From contig JAPEHQ010000010.1 in assembly GCA_027405735.1 (NCBI GenBank), forward strand, positions 1,054,001 through 1,118,000: DNA of 64,000 nucleotides. Reading direction: 5' to 3'. Shown in pieces: positions 35,579 to 46,177 of the stretch. The stretch is from Mucor racemosus. Its lineage: Eukaryota; Mucoromycota; Mucoromycetes; Mucorales; Mucoraceae. The notes under the pieces are model-generated. The model was not told the origin of the DNA, did no database searches, and worked only from the letters and a program-made list of their open reading frames with translations. Each line of letters starts with the position of its first letter. Position 1 is the first letter of the stretch. Made by a program: the position numbers and the translations under genes.

Positions 35579-35829
35579 GAAATCTGTCACAATCTGTCAA
35601 AAGTAAAATCAAACACAAATTCAAAGCACGAAGGCTTTGTAACAACACCCATATATTCATACAGATTCCTTTTTAATCAAACTTCTGGAGACTCGACTCT
35701 CTTTAATCCATAAATTTATTATATAATCCCTGCATTCAAGATACGACAACCATTTGATCTTGCCATGACTCACAATTACTCTTATTTTGCCCCAATTATT
35801 GGAAGGAGATCAGTTAAAGATTGATCTCG

Positions 35830-36240
35830 AACATATTATCTACCTAGACATAGAAATTATTAGAAACAATTAGAAATTATACAATTATTATAAAAAGGAA
35901 GCTATAGACTTCAACCAAAGAAAGATCTATCTTATATCTTACATACTTTATATCATATCTAAATTGCTCGCTATTCTATTAGTTAGGAGCTCAATTGTCT
36001 TTTATCCTTTTATATTACATTACATTATATACTAGATCCCTTGAACTGTCTTTAGAAGTTCATTGTACCTTTTCCACATTTACATCTTTCGTTTTATATA
36101 CATTTATATAAAACATTTACTTACTAGTTGGACAACTATAAACCTGGTGCTCATTGAATAGACATTACTGCTCTGGCAATATCTATTTTATTTACTTTCA
36201 ATCCTACTTTCTCTTATTACTTTATCACTTTCACTAGTTA
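35830..36240 (+). repeat. Z repeat, copy 1 (downstream of tRNA-Pro)
   Basis: Aligns with the reverse complement of about 47220-47640. Conserved blocks in order are AGATCCCTTGAACT, TTCATTGTAC, TTTCGTTTTATATA, ATTTATATAAAACATTTA, TTGGACAACT and AAACCTGGTGCTCATT. Its downstream end lies about 185 bases from the 3' end of tRNA-Pro. Size and position suggest a solo LTR or another part of a tRNA-targeted retroelement; termini were not defined. Confidence 0.5.
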
Positions 36241-36424
36241 CCGCTCGTAACAGCATCTTTAATTACTTTTTCTTTCAGTTGCAAAATATAAATCAGTTTC
36301 TTTGCCAAAAAAAGGGGGGCATTGCGATATGATATTCGGTAAATCAGAAGAAGACAAGGTGCATCAAAACCGAGATCTTGAGGTGGTACTACATACACTA
36401 CATGTGTAGGTAAAAAGTAAAAAA

Positions 36425-36496
36425 GGGCTTCTCCGGGAATCGAACCCGGGACCTCTCGCACCCTAAGCGAGAATTATACCACTAAACCAAGAAACC
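36425..36496 (-). tRNA. tRNA-Pro (AGG)
   Basis: A 72-base gene without an intron. The acceptor stem GGTTTCT pairs with AGAAGCC (one T-G pair). The anticodon arm CTCGC-TTAGGGT-GCGAG gives anticodon AGG, reading CCU (and CCC after modification). The T arm CCGGG-TTCGATT-CCCGG is perfect and contains box B; the D arm carries box A (TGGTTTAGTGG). The discriminator is C, as in eukaryotic tRNA-Pro. A run of four T follows on the sense strand as a weak Pol III terminator. CACGTG lies 61 bases upstream. Confidence 0.96.
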
Positions 36497-37879
36497 TCAG
36501 ATATTTTATAACATTTTAATATTTATTATAACTCCAAATTTAAAAAATTAATTGAATCACGTGATATATGCTTGCTATAAATTTTCTGGTCGAGTCTGTT
36601 TATTTGCGATTATTTCGTATCTTGCGAAAGACTTAAAAAATTGTGAAACTTACTTCTTTTTTCTTAAAAACTGAGCCCGACTTTTCATTCCTGTTCAACT
36701 TTTTTTTTCACTAAACAACACCAAGTAAAAATTATATGTCAATGTACCTGAGATTTTCGCCTTTGATCCAAAAACGAGTATTCGGAAATATCCTATTTTT
36801 TGCGGTTGGTATAACTTTTTTAGTGCCAATGTTTCAGATTTTTGCACGTCTTTTATTGCTAAAAGTTGAAAACCTTGAGCCTTCATATCTCTACGAAAAA
36901 GTAAGTTATATTACCACTTCTTATTAATAAAACTTACTTGTTTTAAAGAGGTCTATAACACGTGCAATAAAATTGAAGCAATTTTATAAAAATAAAAAAT
37001 AAAATAAAAAATAAAAGCGTTGATAAATACAATTATAGTCTTTCCACGGTTTTATTGTAATTAAAAGAAATCTGAAGAAAAAGAATAATGTCTTCATAAA
37101 GTATGCTATATTTATAGGAATTGTAAAATAGTGGATGTTTGTGTGTTGATGCCTATTTTACAGGTGTTCAATCATAATGTCTTTTATTGACATTCTTTTA
37201 TAAGATACTTGGTTGAGATGTTTATACTTTGTTTGATATGATAGAATATCATTAGATGGATGTTGATCTTTCAACATTCCAGTTGTTATAATTTAAAATG
37301 CAACTGAGCTTATTTTTATGGGATGTGATTCCTTATCTAGAATTACTGCAACTGCGATTTTATGAGCAGGAATTTTCGAATATATTATTAATTCAAAATA
37401 AGTACAGCTTTATATCGTAGGTGTCATGTTTTAGAAGGTTGTATTTTGATCAGGAATACTTCCTTTTACAGTCACCAGCAATATAGAGTTTCCTCGTTAT
37501 GCTTATCGGGATATAATTGGAACTCAGTCCTTATGGAGAGAGATTCAGGTACGAATCGAGATCGGTTATTTTTCTGAAATGACAATGGCAACTTTGGTCT
37601 ATAAAAGGTGCCATTTCATTGCAACACCTTTTAATATAGAAATTTTTTTGGGCACTTTTATTTTTTTCATTTTTTTTGCCGTGGTGTATTGTTATATCTA
37701 TTTTATGTAACCTTAAATTAACGAGTAATTTTTATATGCTTAAATTAACTTTATTTATACTGATAATGTTGTGCTTAAGATACAGTATAATCTCCATTTC
37801 ATCTGGTATTGAATTAGAATAAATTACTTAATTTGGAGTTGACAATTCTTATTGCAGTAAATTACGATGTTATTTACTA
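36497..37879. other. tRNA 5' flank and repeat debris
   Basis: Holds the tRNA-Pro upstream region, an A-family fragment in reverse orientation (about 36600-36960, with GAAAAGTCGGGCTCAG and the GCAAAAATCTGAAACATTGG segment), and AT-rich sequence. About 37000-37530 resembles a degenerate copy of the X repeat that follows (AATACAATTATAGTCTTTCC). No gene seen. Confidence 0.5.
36558..36563. promoter_or_regulatory. CACGTG motif upstream of tRNA-Pro
   Basis: The E-box-type palindrome CACGTG, followed by ATATAT, sits 61 bases from the tRNA 5' end. The same motif with the same flank (CACGTGATATAT or close) occurs 61-67 bases upstream of the three tRNA-Gln genes in the window. Confidence 0.5.
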
Positions 37880-38590
37880 AAATAAAAAATATATAAAAAA
37901 ATAAAGCAGTAGAAATACAATTATAATCAGCTAAAGTTTTTATTACCAAAGATTTCTGAAGAGTTAAAATAATTGAAAAGTATGAGGGTATTTATAGTGA
38001 TTTGGAGAACTTGGATACCATCAGACTTGAATGGATGTATATTTAGTAATCTTCCAGTTTTGAGTACATTGTTATTGATTTGATATTTTAAGGGGTAAAT
38101 TGTGTAGAGCATTGACCATAAGGGATTGTATGTCAAGTGTGACAATATCGACCTTTTGGGAAATGGTTGTTTTTGTTTATTTCTGTTATATCTATTTTAT
38201 GTAACCTTGATTTTTAAGGGGTAGTTTTTATATGCTTGAATAATCTTATTTATATTGATAGTGCAACTACGATATAGATGAGTAGTTGACTAAATTGATA
38301 TCTTTGTTTATTATCATTATTGATTTGGATAGAATCCTGTTTTGATATATATGTCATTTGTGTAATTGATTGCGCCGTGATCAAGGGTGCTATCATCTAC
38401 ACGACATGTATGGTTCAAAAAAGGTATTTCATATTTTTAGCATGCGTTTGTTATTGTGTTCAATTGAAGCGTTTGTTTATTATCGTTGTTCACATTTCAA
38501 GTGGCATCATATTTTATGAGCGACACTTGAAATTTAGGTTGTTTTATTTTTATCAAGCGTTTTTAGTATGTAATTCCACTGCACTTATTA
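37880..38590 (+). repeat. X repeat, copy 1
   Basis: Near-identical over about 700 bases to the reverse complement of 48812-49750 once a 231-base insertion in that copy is removed. A third, degenerate piece lies at about 38930-39240 (GATATATATGTCGTTTGTG ... AATTCCACTGCAC). The 3' end of X, read in reverse in the second copy, is contiguous with the C-terminal codons of a Tc1/mariner transposase remnant, so X may be the 3' part of a Tc1-type element. Confidence 0.6.
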
Positions 38591-39707
38591 TTCTTGACAA
38601 GATGGCATTCCTAGAAGAAATATGGAGACTGAAACAGCATTCCCTATGAGGTATGGAACCACTACTAACAGTTTAGATAATAGAAGATAACAACACTTGT
38701 AATAGGAATGAACACGGAAATTAGAATAGATTTGACATGTATATATAAAAAAGAGGAGCTCATCAGGACAAAATAGTAGAGTTCTTCAGTTTATTCTTAA
38801 AAGTCAATAAAGGTTGCTATATTCTAGTTGACTTACTATCGTTTTTTTTTTATTTCTTTTTTTATTAGCTATTATATCGGCTAACTCACAAGTGTAACTC
38901 CTATGATACAAAGAGGAATGGATACATTTATTATTATTAATTTATTAATTTGAGTAGAAGCCTTTTTGATATATATGTCGTTTGTGTAATTTATTACACC
39001 ATGGTCAAAAGTTAGTGCTATTATTTACACGACATGTCTATGGTTCTTCAAAAAGTATTTCATATTCTTAGCATGCGTTTGTTATTGTGTTCAATTAAAG
39101 CGTTTATTTATTATTGTTGTTCACGTTTCCAGTGGCATCATAATTCATGAGCGACACCCTTGAGAAATAAGTTATTTTATTATTATCAAGCTTCTTAGTA
39201 AGCAATTCCACTGCACAAGTGCACAAGCGTTCTTGTCGATTGCTGGATAAGCTTAGTGCGCTAAGAGTTTCTTATTGTTTAGGACATAGACTATACTGGG
39301 TACATGTATTACTAGTAGAAGTGCTCAAAGGATTATGTAGACATTATTCTTAGCATAGAAGGATGAGTATGAGGTGATAATGATGTATGCCAATTTTATT
39401 TCATTTAGTTATGTTACATTTAGTCTATGATGAAATGGTGTAGCCTGAGATCCTGAAGTGAGCCAATCATGAACTCGTTCCTGGAAATGGAATTCAACTA
39501 TTCCATTTGTATCAACATTCACGGTCTAAAGTAAATCAAGCATGAAGATCCTATATACTTAACTTGGTCGTATCCTACTAAACTTGCTATGGCCAACCTA
39601 TTATATCATCATGTTGTAATCAACTAGTTCTTCAAGAAGATGAAATCATACTTTCATACACTCTGTATTGTAGACTCTATATCCACGCTTCCAAAACATA
39701 TAAATAC

Positions 39708-40254
39708 TGTTTAAATATACACAATGAATAACTAGAAAATAAAGTTAAAACTAGATATATTTATTGAGTATATTGTAGGTAAAAAGATAACGAATCCATC
39801 TCGAACGACATCAGGATTCAGGGTATTTATATGTTTTGGAAGCGTGGATATAGAGTCTACAATACAGAGTGTATGAAATTATGATTTCATCTTCTTGAAG
39901 AACTAGTTGATTACAACATGATGATATAATAGGTTGGCCATAGCAAGTTTAGTAGGATACGACCAAGTTAAGTATATAGGATCTTCATGCTTGATTTACT
40001 TTAGACCGTGAATGTTGATGCAAATGGAATAGTTGAATTCCATTTCCAGGAACGAGTTCATGATTGGCTCACTTCAGGATCTCAGGCTACACCATTTCAT
40101 CATAGACTAAATGTAACATAACTAAATGAAATAAAATTGGCATACATCATTATCACCTCATACTCATCATTCTATGCTAAGAATAATGTCTAAATAATCC
40201 TTTGAGCACTTCTACTAGTAATACATGTACCCAGTATAGTCTATGTCCTAAACA
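39708..40254 (-). repeat. 3' LTR of the chromovirus
   Basis: 547 bases, in minus orientation starting TGTTTAGGACATAG and ending ATATTTAAACA. Same length as the partner LTR at 45631-46177 and almost identical to it. Confidence 0.95.
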
Positions 40255-40536
40255 TTCGTCCCCACCAGAATCGACAACACTTTGTGGTGGTGATTCGATA
40301 AATAACTCAAACAATAATTGGAATGACCCTGAAAATTCTGCAAAGATAATAAGTTGACCATATAATCTCTGGAGATCCTACTCGCCAGTAAAAAACCGTG
40401 AAAATGCAAAACCCTGTGGGACAAAAGCATCTCAAGGAAAAAGGCAGAGCCTTGGCCACCAGCAAATTATATACAACACCCACATACACCGAATATCTTC
40501 TATACACTATATACATTTGTAGGAACCCGACATACT

Positions 40537-43500
40537 CTACACGCCAGACTGGCCAGTTGACGACGCACTTGAACTTCGGGTTGTCCTTTGTTTTTTAGAC
40601 AACTGAGAATTATTCCGCAATGCCGTTGTTGAGCTACTTTGTTTACGCTTATTGGTCTCAGGCACAGGCGATGCTTGATGAAATATGCGGTCCTCTTCTT
40701 GTTTTTGAAGCTGTACATGTTTTTTCCAATACTTCTGTAATATATGTGGATCAGATACATCATCCGCTGTAATCCAAGAACACATTCTTTCACCGTAACC
40801 CTTCCACTTAATCAAGTATTCTCTATTCGCGGCTTTTCCACGATGATCGCGAATCGCTTCAATTTCAAAGTATTCATCCTCGATAGATTTCTCGTCCACA
40901 TTTACAACTTTCGACTCGGACGGTACATAATTGCGATGCAAAATTTCATTCATTTCATCCTTGAGTTCATAAGAACCTCCTTGATTTCGACGAATAACAG
41001 TATAAGGTCCATCATAAATCGGACTCAATTTACTTGGCCTTTGACGCACTTTGACCATAACATGGGAGCCGACCGGAATATCTACTAACATATGATTATC
41101 ATCAAACCGTTTACGCATCAGTTCATTGATTTTCTTTTCTCTCTCATTAATTGCAGGAAACACCATATTGTGCATGTATTCAATACGCTCCTCAAGTTCC
41201 TCGATTGACATTATGTCTTTCGGAATTGCATATTTATCTTTGTTCGCATAATCATCCGGTAAGGTAACACGTCGTGCAAACATCAACGAAAACGGAGATG
41301 TTAACGATTTGCTCTTGATATATCGATTAATTGATAATTGCACCAATGGTAAATAATCACTCCATTCTCTCGCATTTGATTTGCTCATCTTTCGTAATGC
41401 ATTCAACACTATCTTTACGCTTGATTCCGCAGATCCATTTGATCTTGGGGCATATGGGGTCGAATAATTGCGCTGAATACCCAAATTTGCTGAAATCGCT
41501 TGCAAAACGGCATTTTCAAACTCCGTACCGTGATCTGATTGGATGACAAGAGGAAAAGAGTAATCTCCGAACACTTTAATTAACTCTCGAGCAATACTCG
41601 TTGATTCCTTTGTTTTTAAGGGACGTACAATGATATATTTGGTACAAATGTCTGTAATAACCAGAATATACACATACCCCTCAAATGTCGGTGTCAAAGG
41701 GCCAGCTAAATCAATTGATACTTGCGACATTGGCTGAATCGCTACCACATTTTTTAAGGGATGCCATCCACGTTTACTAATATTGTGTTTTTGACACTCA
41801 ATGCAGCTACTCACTAGTCTTCTAGCATCCTCATACACATTCGTCCAATGAAGTCCTTGCGAATGTAATTCTCGAACAATAGCTTGCGCTCCAAAATGCC
41901 CAAACTGATGAATTTCTTGTAAAATCCCATCTCTATCTTCATCAGGTGGTGTTAAATAATCTAAATTCTCTTTCTTATTTTCTACTAATTGGGTCGCGAA
42001 GATGTTTAAGGCTCTGTCATTACTATACTTAGTCTTCTTCACCACTTTTCCTGATTTACGCTGCTTGAAGTTTTTCTTTGATCGCATATTACTCTGTGCC
42101 TCACTTTCTTCTAACAACAATTGGTTACTATTGGTCTCGATTGGTGGATACAACCGACTCAATAAATCAGGAAATATATTCATCGCTCCAGGAAGATGAA
42201 TCACTTCAAAATTATAATCAAGTAATGTTTCAATCCATCCTGCCATCATAGGATTCACAACTTTCTGAGAATGCAAATAAACTAAAGCTCGGTGATCCGT
42301 TAACACTCTGAAGGGACGACCATAAATGTACGACCGGAATTTCTTTAATGCTAATACAATCGCATAAAGCTCTCTTTTTGTAGTGGACCAACGGCGTTGT
42401 GCTGGACTTAATGTACTCGAAATAAATCCTACATACTTATGACGACCTTTATCATCTTCTTGATAAATTACTGCTGCAGCCCCATATAAACTTGCATCAC
42501 ATGCAATAATAAAATCCTTCTCAAAATCTGGATAATTCAACAACAAATCTGCTTGTAAAATTTTCTTAATTGCCTCAAAGCATTCCGTATGAGCCGATGT
42601 CCAATTCTTCACAACGTCTTTATTGTCCTTAATCAAATCTGTAATTGGAGCCGCTACTCTATAAATCATCGGAATGTGCGAACGCAAATAATTTACCAAC
42701 CCCATAAATTGTTGAATTTGCTTTTTCGATACTGGTCTAGGCCAATTGGCGACATTGGTACATTTCGATTTGTCCACTCTAATACCTTTATCATCAACCA
42801 CAAAACCTAATAAACGCACTTTTTTCTGCATGAAATGACATTTACTCGGTTGGAGTATTAACTTTGCCTCTGTGAGTCTATCGATCACTGTCTTTACTGC
42901 TACTTTATAATGCTCGAAGTCAATTCCCGCAATAATTATATCATCTAAAAAATTTTGAGTTGTGGAAACTACTTGTCCAGTCTCTTTGTCTTTGACTTGT
43001 TGTAAACCCGATAACAAAGTCGAAAGTGTAAACTGGAACTGGCTTGGAAGTAGATTTAATCCGAAACATCCCTTCTTGAAGTAAAATCCTTGACCATTAA
43101 AGGAAAATGAACACTTGATTTGACTCGATTTTTCAATGGAAAATCTATGGTACGCGTTTTTTAGATCCGCAGTCCCAAAAAAGGACATGCCTCGAAGATT
43201 CTCAAATATATCTTTCACTAAAGGTATAGGGAAATTATATGGTGGAGGTAGGATGCTATTAAGCAACCGTACATCCAAACAAACACGATGATCTACAATA
43301 TTTCCCGATTTGTCTCGCTTTGGTACTACTAATAAAGGACTATTAAACGATGAATTAATTCTCGAACGCCCAATCGTTTCTGTTCGCAACCACTCATTAA
43401 TCTGCTTCTCTACTACGGGTTTCAATGATTCTGCAATAGGATACGGACGACGATGAGCTGTAGCTCCTTCTTTAGTTGGTAATCTAATAATCGATTCCGG

Positions 43501-45573
43501 CAATGGGCAATGTGATTCAATAGGAATCAAATCATTTTTTCTCAAAGATTCCTTAATATACAATGAAAATTTCTCACGCTCCTCAACTGTACCTGCAGGT
43601 GCATTATCTGCTTCTAAGTCTTTACCTTCAAAATCTAAATTAATGTTCTCAAACATTTTCTCATCATGTTCCGTCGCATCCGAATGTTGATGCTCACTAT
43701 CAATTCGAAAAGCTACACCTGTTAACCCAATGTTCATTTTTGGTAACACATCAATTCCTAGTAATATGTCAAAATCTAAATCTTTCTCAAATTTTACGAC
43801 TTCTAAAGAATGTTCAAATACGATTCCATTCGCATACTTGAATTTCAAAGGAAATGTAACTGCAATTCTTCTCACTGACTTAGACAAAAACTTAAGATAA
43901 CCATCAACTTTCTTCACATTTTTAATTTTCAAATTGTTTATTAAAAAATTTAAACTTATACAACTGATTTGAGAACCAGTATCGACCTTGCCAATGGCCT
44001 TACACACGCTTTCATCTCTACAAATCAATAAAGGGGTCAACAACGTAAAGAAATTAGTCTCAATTTTCTTCTCATTAGTTGATGCTGACTTACATTGGAA
44101 ACTAAGTTCCTCCATGAGATCGTCTTCCTCATCATTCTTTTCCTTTTCTTCATCTTTCTTGGCAGAAGAAGAAGAAGACGCAGCACTCGTAGCAAAAACC
44201 TCGTGAGATAAAGCAGTCCCAGAGGGACCGACACCAGGGGGCTTCTTACCACAATCATGGCCTCGAAAGAACTTCTCTCCACATTTTACGCATTTTCCTT
44301 CAGCTCTTGCTTTCTTAAACCGCAAGAAAGCGCAATCCTTGGTAGCATGTGTGTCATTGTTTCCATGCTGCTCACAATGGAATCTCTTGCTCACTCCGTT
44401 AGTACCAGCATCAGCACCAGCACCACCACGCTTAGATCCACCTCTTTTCCAAGCCGAAAACTTGCCAGAGGGCCCTTGAAACTCATTGACTCTTTCATTA
44501 GAAACCGGAGCCGCACCAGGCAACAACGAAGTTGCATGCGCATAGAAGCGATTATCATCACCCAACACATCTCTTGCTACTTGAGTAATACGATCGACAG
44601 TCCAGGCTTCACCTCCTTGTTCTCTTACTAAAGTAATTCGAACCGCAGTTTGAACCGGCAAAATAAGAGATGCCATGAACCGATCGGCCACACGAGGATC
44701 ATCCAGCTGTAGACCTGCATTGTATACTGCTTGCTGGAATCTACAGGAATAATCCATTATCGACTCAGAAACCTTCATTGTCATTGTAAAGACTAAATCC
44801 GTATTACGACGAGTAATCACCGCCGACCCAAAACGTCTTGAAAAAACTGCCTTCGCTTCTGACCAAGATACGCATTTTAAAAGAGTCTTGTCGACCCATG
44901 CTCGTTCTCCATTTGGCATACACAACGGCAACAGTTTAGCCCACTGGGACTCCAAATCCAACGAAGACGAGTTCAATATGCTCTCAAATGTTCGTAAGTA
45001 ATGATCTACACTCTCGAATACCTCTTCATTTGGAAATGCCTTCACCGCAGACGAGGACAACTGGAACTTGGGTAAGTCTCTGCGATTCAGAGCGAGACTT
45101 TCTCCTTTGGCTCTCTTGTTGGATACTACATGATCTGTTTCTCTCATCACTTCCGCTTTGTAGCTCATCAAATCTACAATAGCCTTCTTATTCTTGACTA
45201 TTTTAGATAACGCATCGAGTCTCTCATTTGCCGATGAAGCATTTGCCACTTGCTTCATGAAAACCAAATTCTCTTCTCTCATGGTTTTAATAGCTTTTTC
45301 CACCAAAGCTCTCTCATCATTCTCCAATTCATCCACTACAGAGTTACTCGTAACAACACCAGAAGCCACACTACCTTCTTGTATAGGCGAGAGCACCATG
45401 GAACCAGAAATACTGCCACCAGAACCAACTTCATTCAATTGTGGACCAGCAGGAACCTCAACGCCAGGAACTGCATCACCAGCAGGGACAACCATGGGAT
45501 CCATTTCGAAATCCTCCAATCCTTCAGGAAACAAGGAAGCATTAAAATCTTGAGGTGAGGCGGATGAGGACAT
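40537..45573 (-). CDS. Gag-Pol polyprotein of a Ty3/gypsy chromovirus
   Basis: A single uninterrupted frame of 1678 residues from the ATG at 45573. Order: gag capsid-like region (about 165-330), zinc-binding segments including CVKCGEKFFRGHDC (about 430), aspartic protease with VDTGSQISCISL (about 540), reverse transcriptase (VCLDVRLLNSILPP, GTADLKNAYHRF, the active site FLDDIIIAG), RNase H (ACDASLYGAAAVI, LTDHRALVYL), integrase (HHCC zinc finger HQFGHFGA ... CIECQK; VSIDLAGPL, QSDHGTEFENAV, SNGSAESSVK for D, D, E), a GPY/F module (SPIYDGPYTVIRR), and a C-terminal chromodomain (EYLIKWKGYGERMCSWITA). The chromodomain normally guides integration to marked chromatin. All catalytic residues are present and gag and pol are fused without a frameshift. 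Confidence 0.97.
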   Translation of the reverse strand: MSSSASPQDFNASLFPEGLEDFEMDPMVVPAGDAVPGVEVPAGPQLNEVGSGGSISGSMVLSPIQEGSVASGVVTSNSVVDELENDERALVEKAIKTMREENLVFMKQVANASSANERLDALSKIVKNKKAIVDLMSYKAEVMRETDHVVSNKRAKGESLALNRRDLPKFQLSSSAVKAFPNEEVFESVDHYLRTFESILNSSSLDLESQWAKLLPLCMPNGERAWVDKTLLKCVSWSEAKAVFSRRFGSAVITRRNTDLVFTMTMKVSESIMDYSCRFQQAVYNAGLQLDDPRVADRFMASLILPVQTAVRITLVREQGGEAWTVDRITQVARDVLGDDNRFYAHATSLLPGAAPVSNERVNEFQGPSGKFSAWKRGGSKRGGAGADAGTNGVSKRFHCEQHGNNDTHATKDCAFLRFKKARAEGKCVKCGEKFFRGHDCGKKPPGVGPSGTALSHEVFATSAASSSSSAKKDEEKEKNDEEDDLMEELSFQCKSASTNEKKIETNFFTLLTPLLICRDESVCKAIGKVDTGSQISCISLNFLINNLKIKNVKKVDGYLKFLSKSVRRIAVTFPLKFKYANGIVFEHSLEVVKFEKDLDFDILLGIDVLPKMNIGLTGVAFRIDSEHQHSDATEHDEKMFENINLDFEGKDLEADNAPAGTVEEREKFSLYIKESLRKNDLIPIESHCPLPESIIRLPTKEGATAHRRPYPIAESLKPVVEKQINEWLRTETIGRSRINSSFNSPLLVVPKRDKSGNIVDHRVCLDVRLLNSILPPPYNFPIPLVKDIFENLRGMSFFGTADLKNAYHRFSIEKSSQIKCSFSFNGQGFYFKKGCFGLNLLPSQFQFTLSTLLSGLQQVKDKETGQVVSTTQNFLDDIIIAGIDFEHYKVAVKTVIDRLTEAKLILQPSKCHFMQKKVRLLGFVVDDKGIRVDKSKCTNVANWPRPVSKKQIQQFMGLVNYLRSHIPMIYRVAAPITDLIKDNKDVVKNWTSAHTECFEAIKKILQADLLLNYPDFEKDFIIACDASLYGAAAVIYQEDDKGRHKYVGFISSTLSPAQRRWSTTKRELYAIVLALKKFRSYIYGRPFRVLTDHRALVYLHSQKVVNPMMAGWIETLLDYNFEVIHLPGAMNIFPDLLSRLYPPIETNSNQLLLEESEAQSNMRSKKNFKQRKSGKVVKKTKYSNDRALNIFATQLVENKKENLDYLTPPDEDRDGILQEIHQFGHFGAQAIVRELHSQGLHWTNVYEDARRLVSSCIECQKHNISKRGWHPLKNVVAIQPMSQVSIDLAGPLTPTFEGYVYILVITDICTKYIIVRPLKTKESTSIARELIKVFGDYSFPLVIQSDHGTEFENAVLQAISANLGIQRNYSTPYAPRSNGSAESSVKIVLNALRKMSKSNAREWSDYLPLVQLSINRYIKSKSLTSPFSLMFARRVTLPDDYANKDKYAIPKDIMSIEELEERIEYMHNMVFPAINEREKKINELMRKRFDDNHMLVDIPVGSHVMVKVRQRPSKLSPIYDGPYTVIRRNQGGSYELKDEMNEILHRNYVPSESKVVNVDEKSIEDEYFEIEAIRDHRGKAANREYLIKWKGYGERMCSWITADDVSDPHILQKYWKKHVQLQKQEEDRIFHQASPVPETNKRKQSSSTTALRNNSQLSKKQRTTRSSSASSTGQSGV

Positions 45574-45630
45574 CAGTAAGTAAATTTTTGATTTGTAAAT
45601 ATATAATAAGTAGTAATTAACTTTAAAAAA

Positions 45631-46177
45631 TGTTTAAATATACACAATGAATAACTAGAAAATAAAGTTAAAACTAGATATATTTATTGAGTATATTGTA
45701 GGTAAAAAGATAACGAATCCATCTCGAACGACATCAGGATTCAGGGTATTTATATGTTTTGGAAGCGTGGATATAGAGTCTACAATACAGAGTGTATGAA
45801 AGTATGATTTCATCTTCTTGAAGAACTAGTTGATTACAACATGATGATATAATAGGTTGGCCATAGCAAGTTTAGTAGGATACGACCAAGTTAAGTATAT
45901 AGGATCTTCATGCTTGATTTACTTTAGACCGTGAATGTTGATGCAAATGGAATAGTTGAATTCCATTTCCAGGAACGAGTTCATGATTGGCTCACTTCAG
46001 GATCTCAGGCTACACCATTTCATCATAGACTAAATGTAACATAACTAAATGAAATAAAATTGGCATACATCATTATCACCTCATACTCATCATTCTATGC
46101 TAAGAATAATGTCTAAATAATCCTTTGAGCACTTCTACTAGTAATACATGTACCCAGTATAGTCTATGTCCTAAACA
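45631..46177 (-). repeat. 5' LTR of the chromovirus
   Basis: 547 bases, partner of 39708-40254. In minus orientation it supplies the promoter for the gag-pol frame, whose ATG lies 58 bases downstream of the LTR end. Confidence 0.95.

Larger units (their letters stand above)
29931..35595 (-). mobile_element. LINE (non-LTR retrotransposon), full-length-like, with 16-bp target duplication
   Basis: The element occupies 29947-35579 on the minus strand. It is flanked by identical 16-base repeats, AAATCTGTCACAATCT, at 29931-29946 and 35580-35595. Its 3' end is a poly(A) tail, seen as the T run at 29947-29966, then a short 3' UTR. Its 5' end lies one base before the ATG of ORF1, so there is essentially no 5' UTR. 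Two long intact ORFs (ORF1 34064-35578, ORF2 30094-34050) and perfect target duplications indicate a recent insertion by target-primed reverse transcription. The APE-type endonuclease, reverse transcriptase and C-terminal CCHC place it in the L1/Tx1-like group broadly; the exact clade needs a tree. Confidence 0.93.

Noticed and set aside
41331..45558. Several open frames on the plus strand inside the chromovirus (for example 44257-44631, 45194-45553)
   Set aside because: They are antisense shadows of the gag-pol frame, with no family motifs or own signals.
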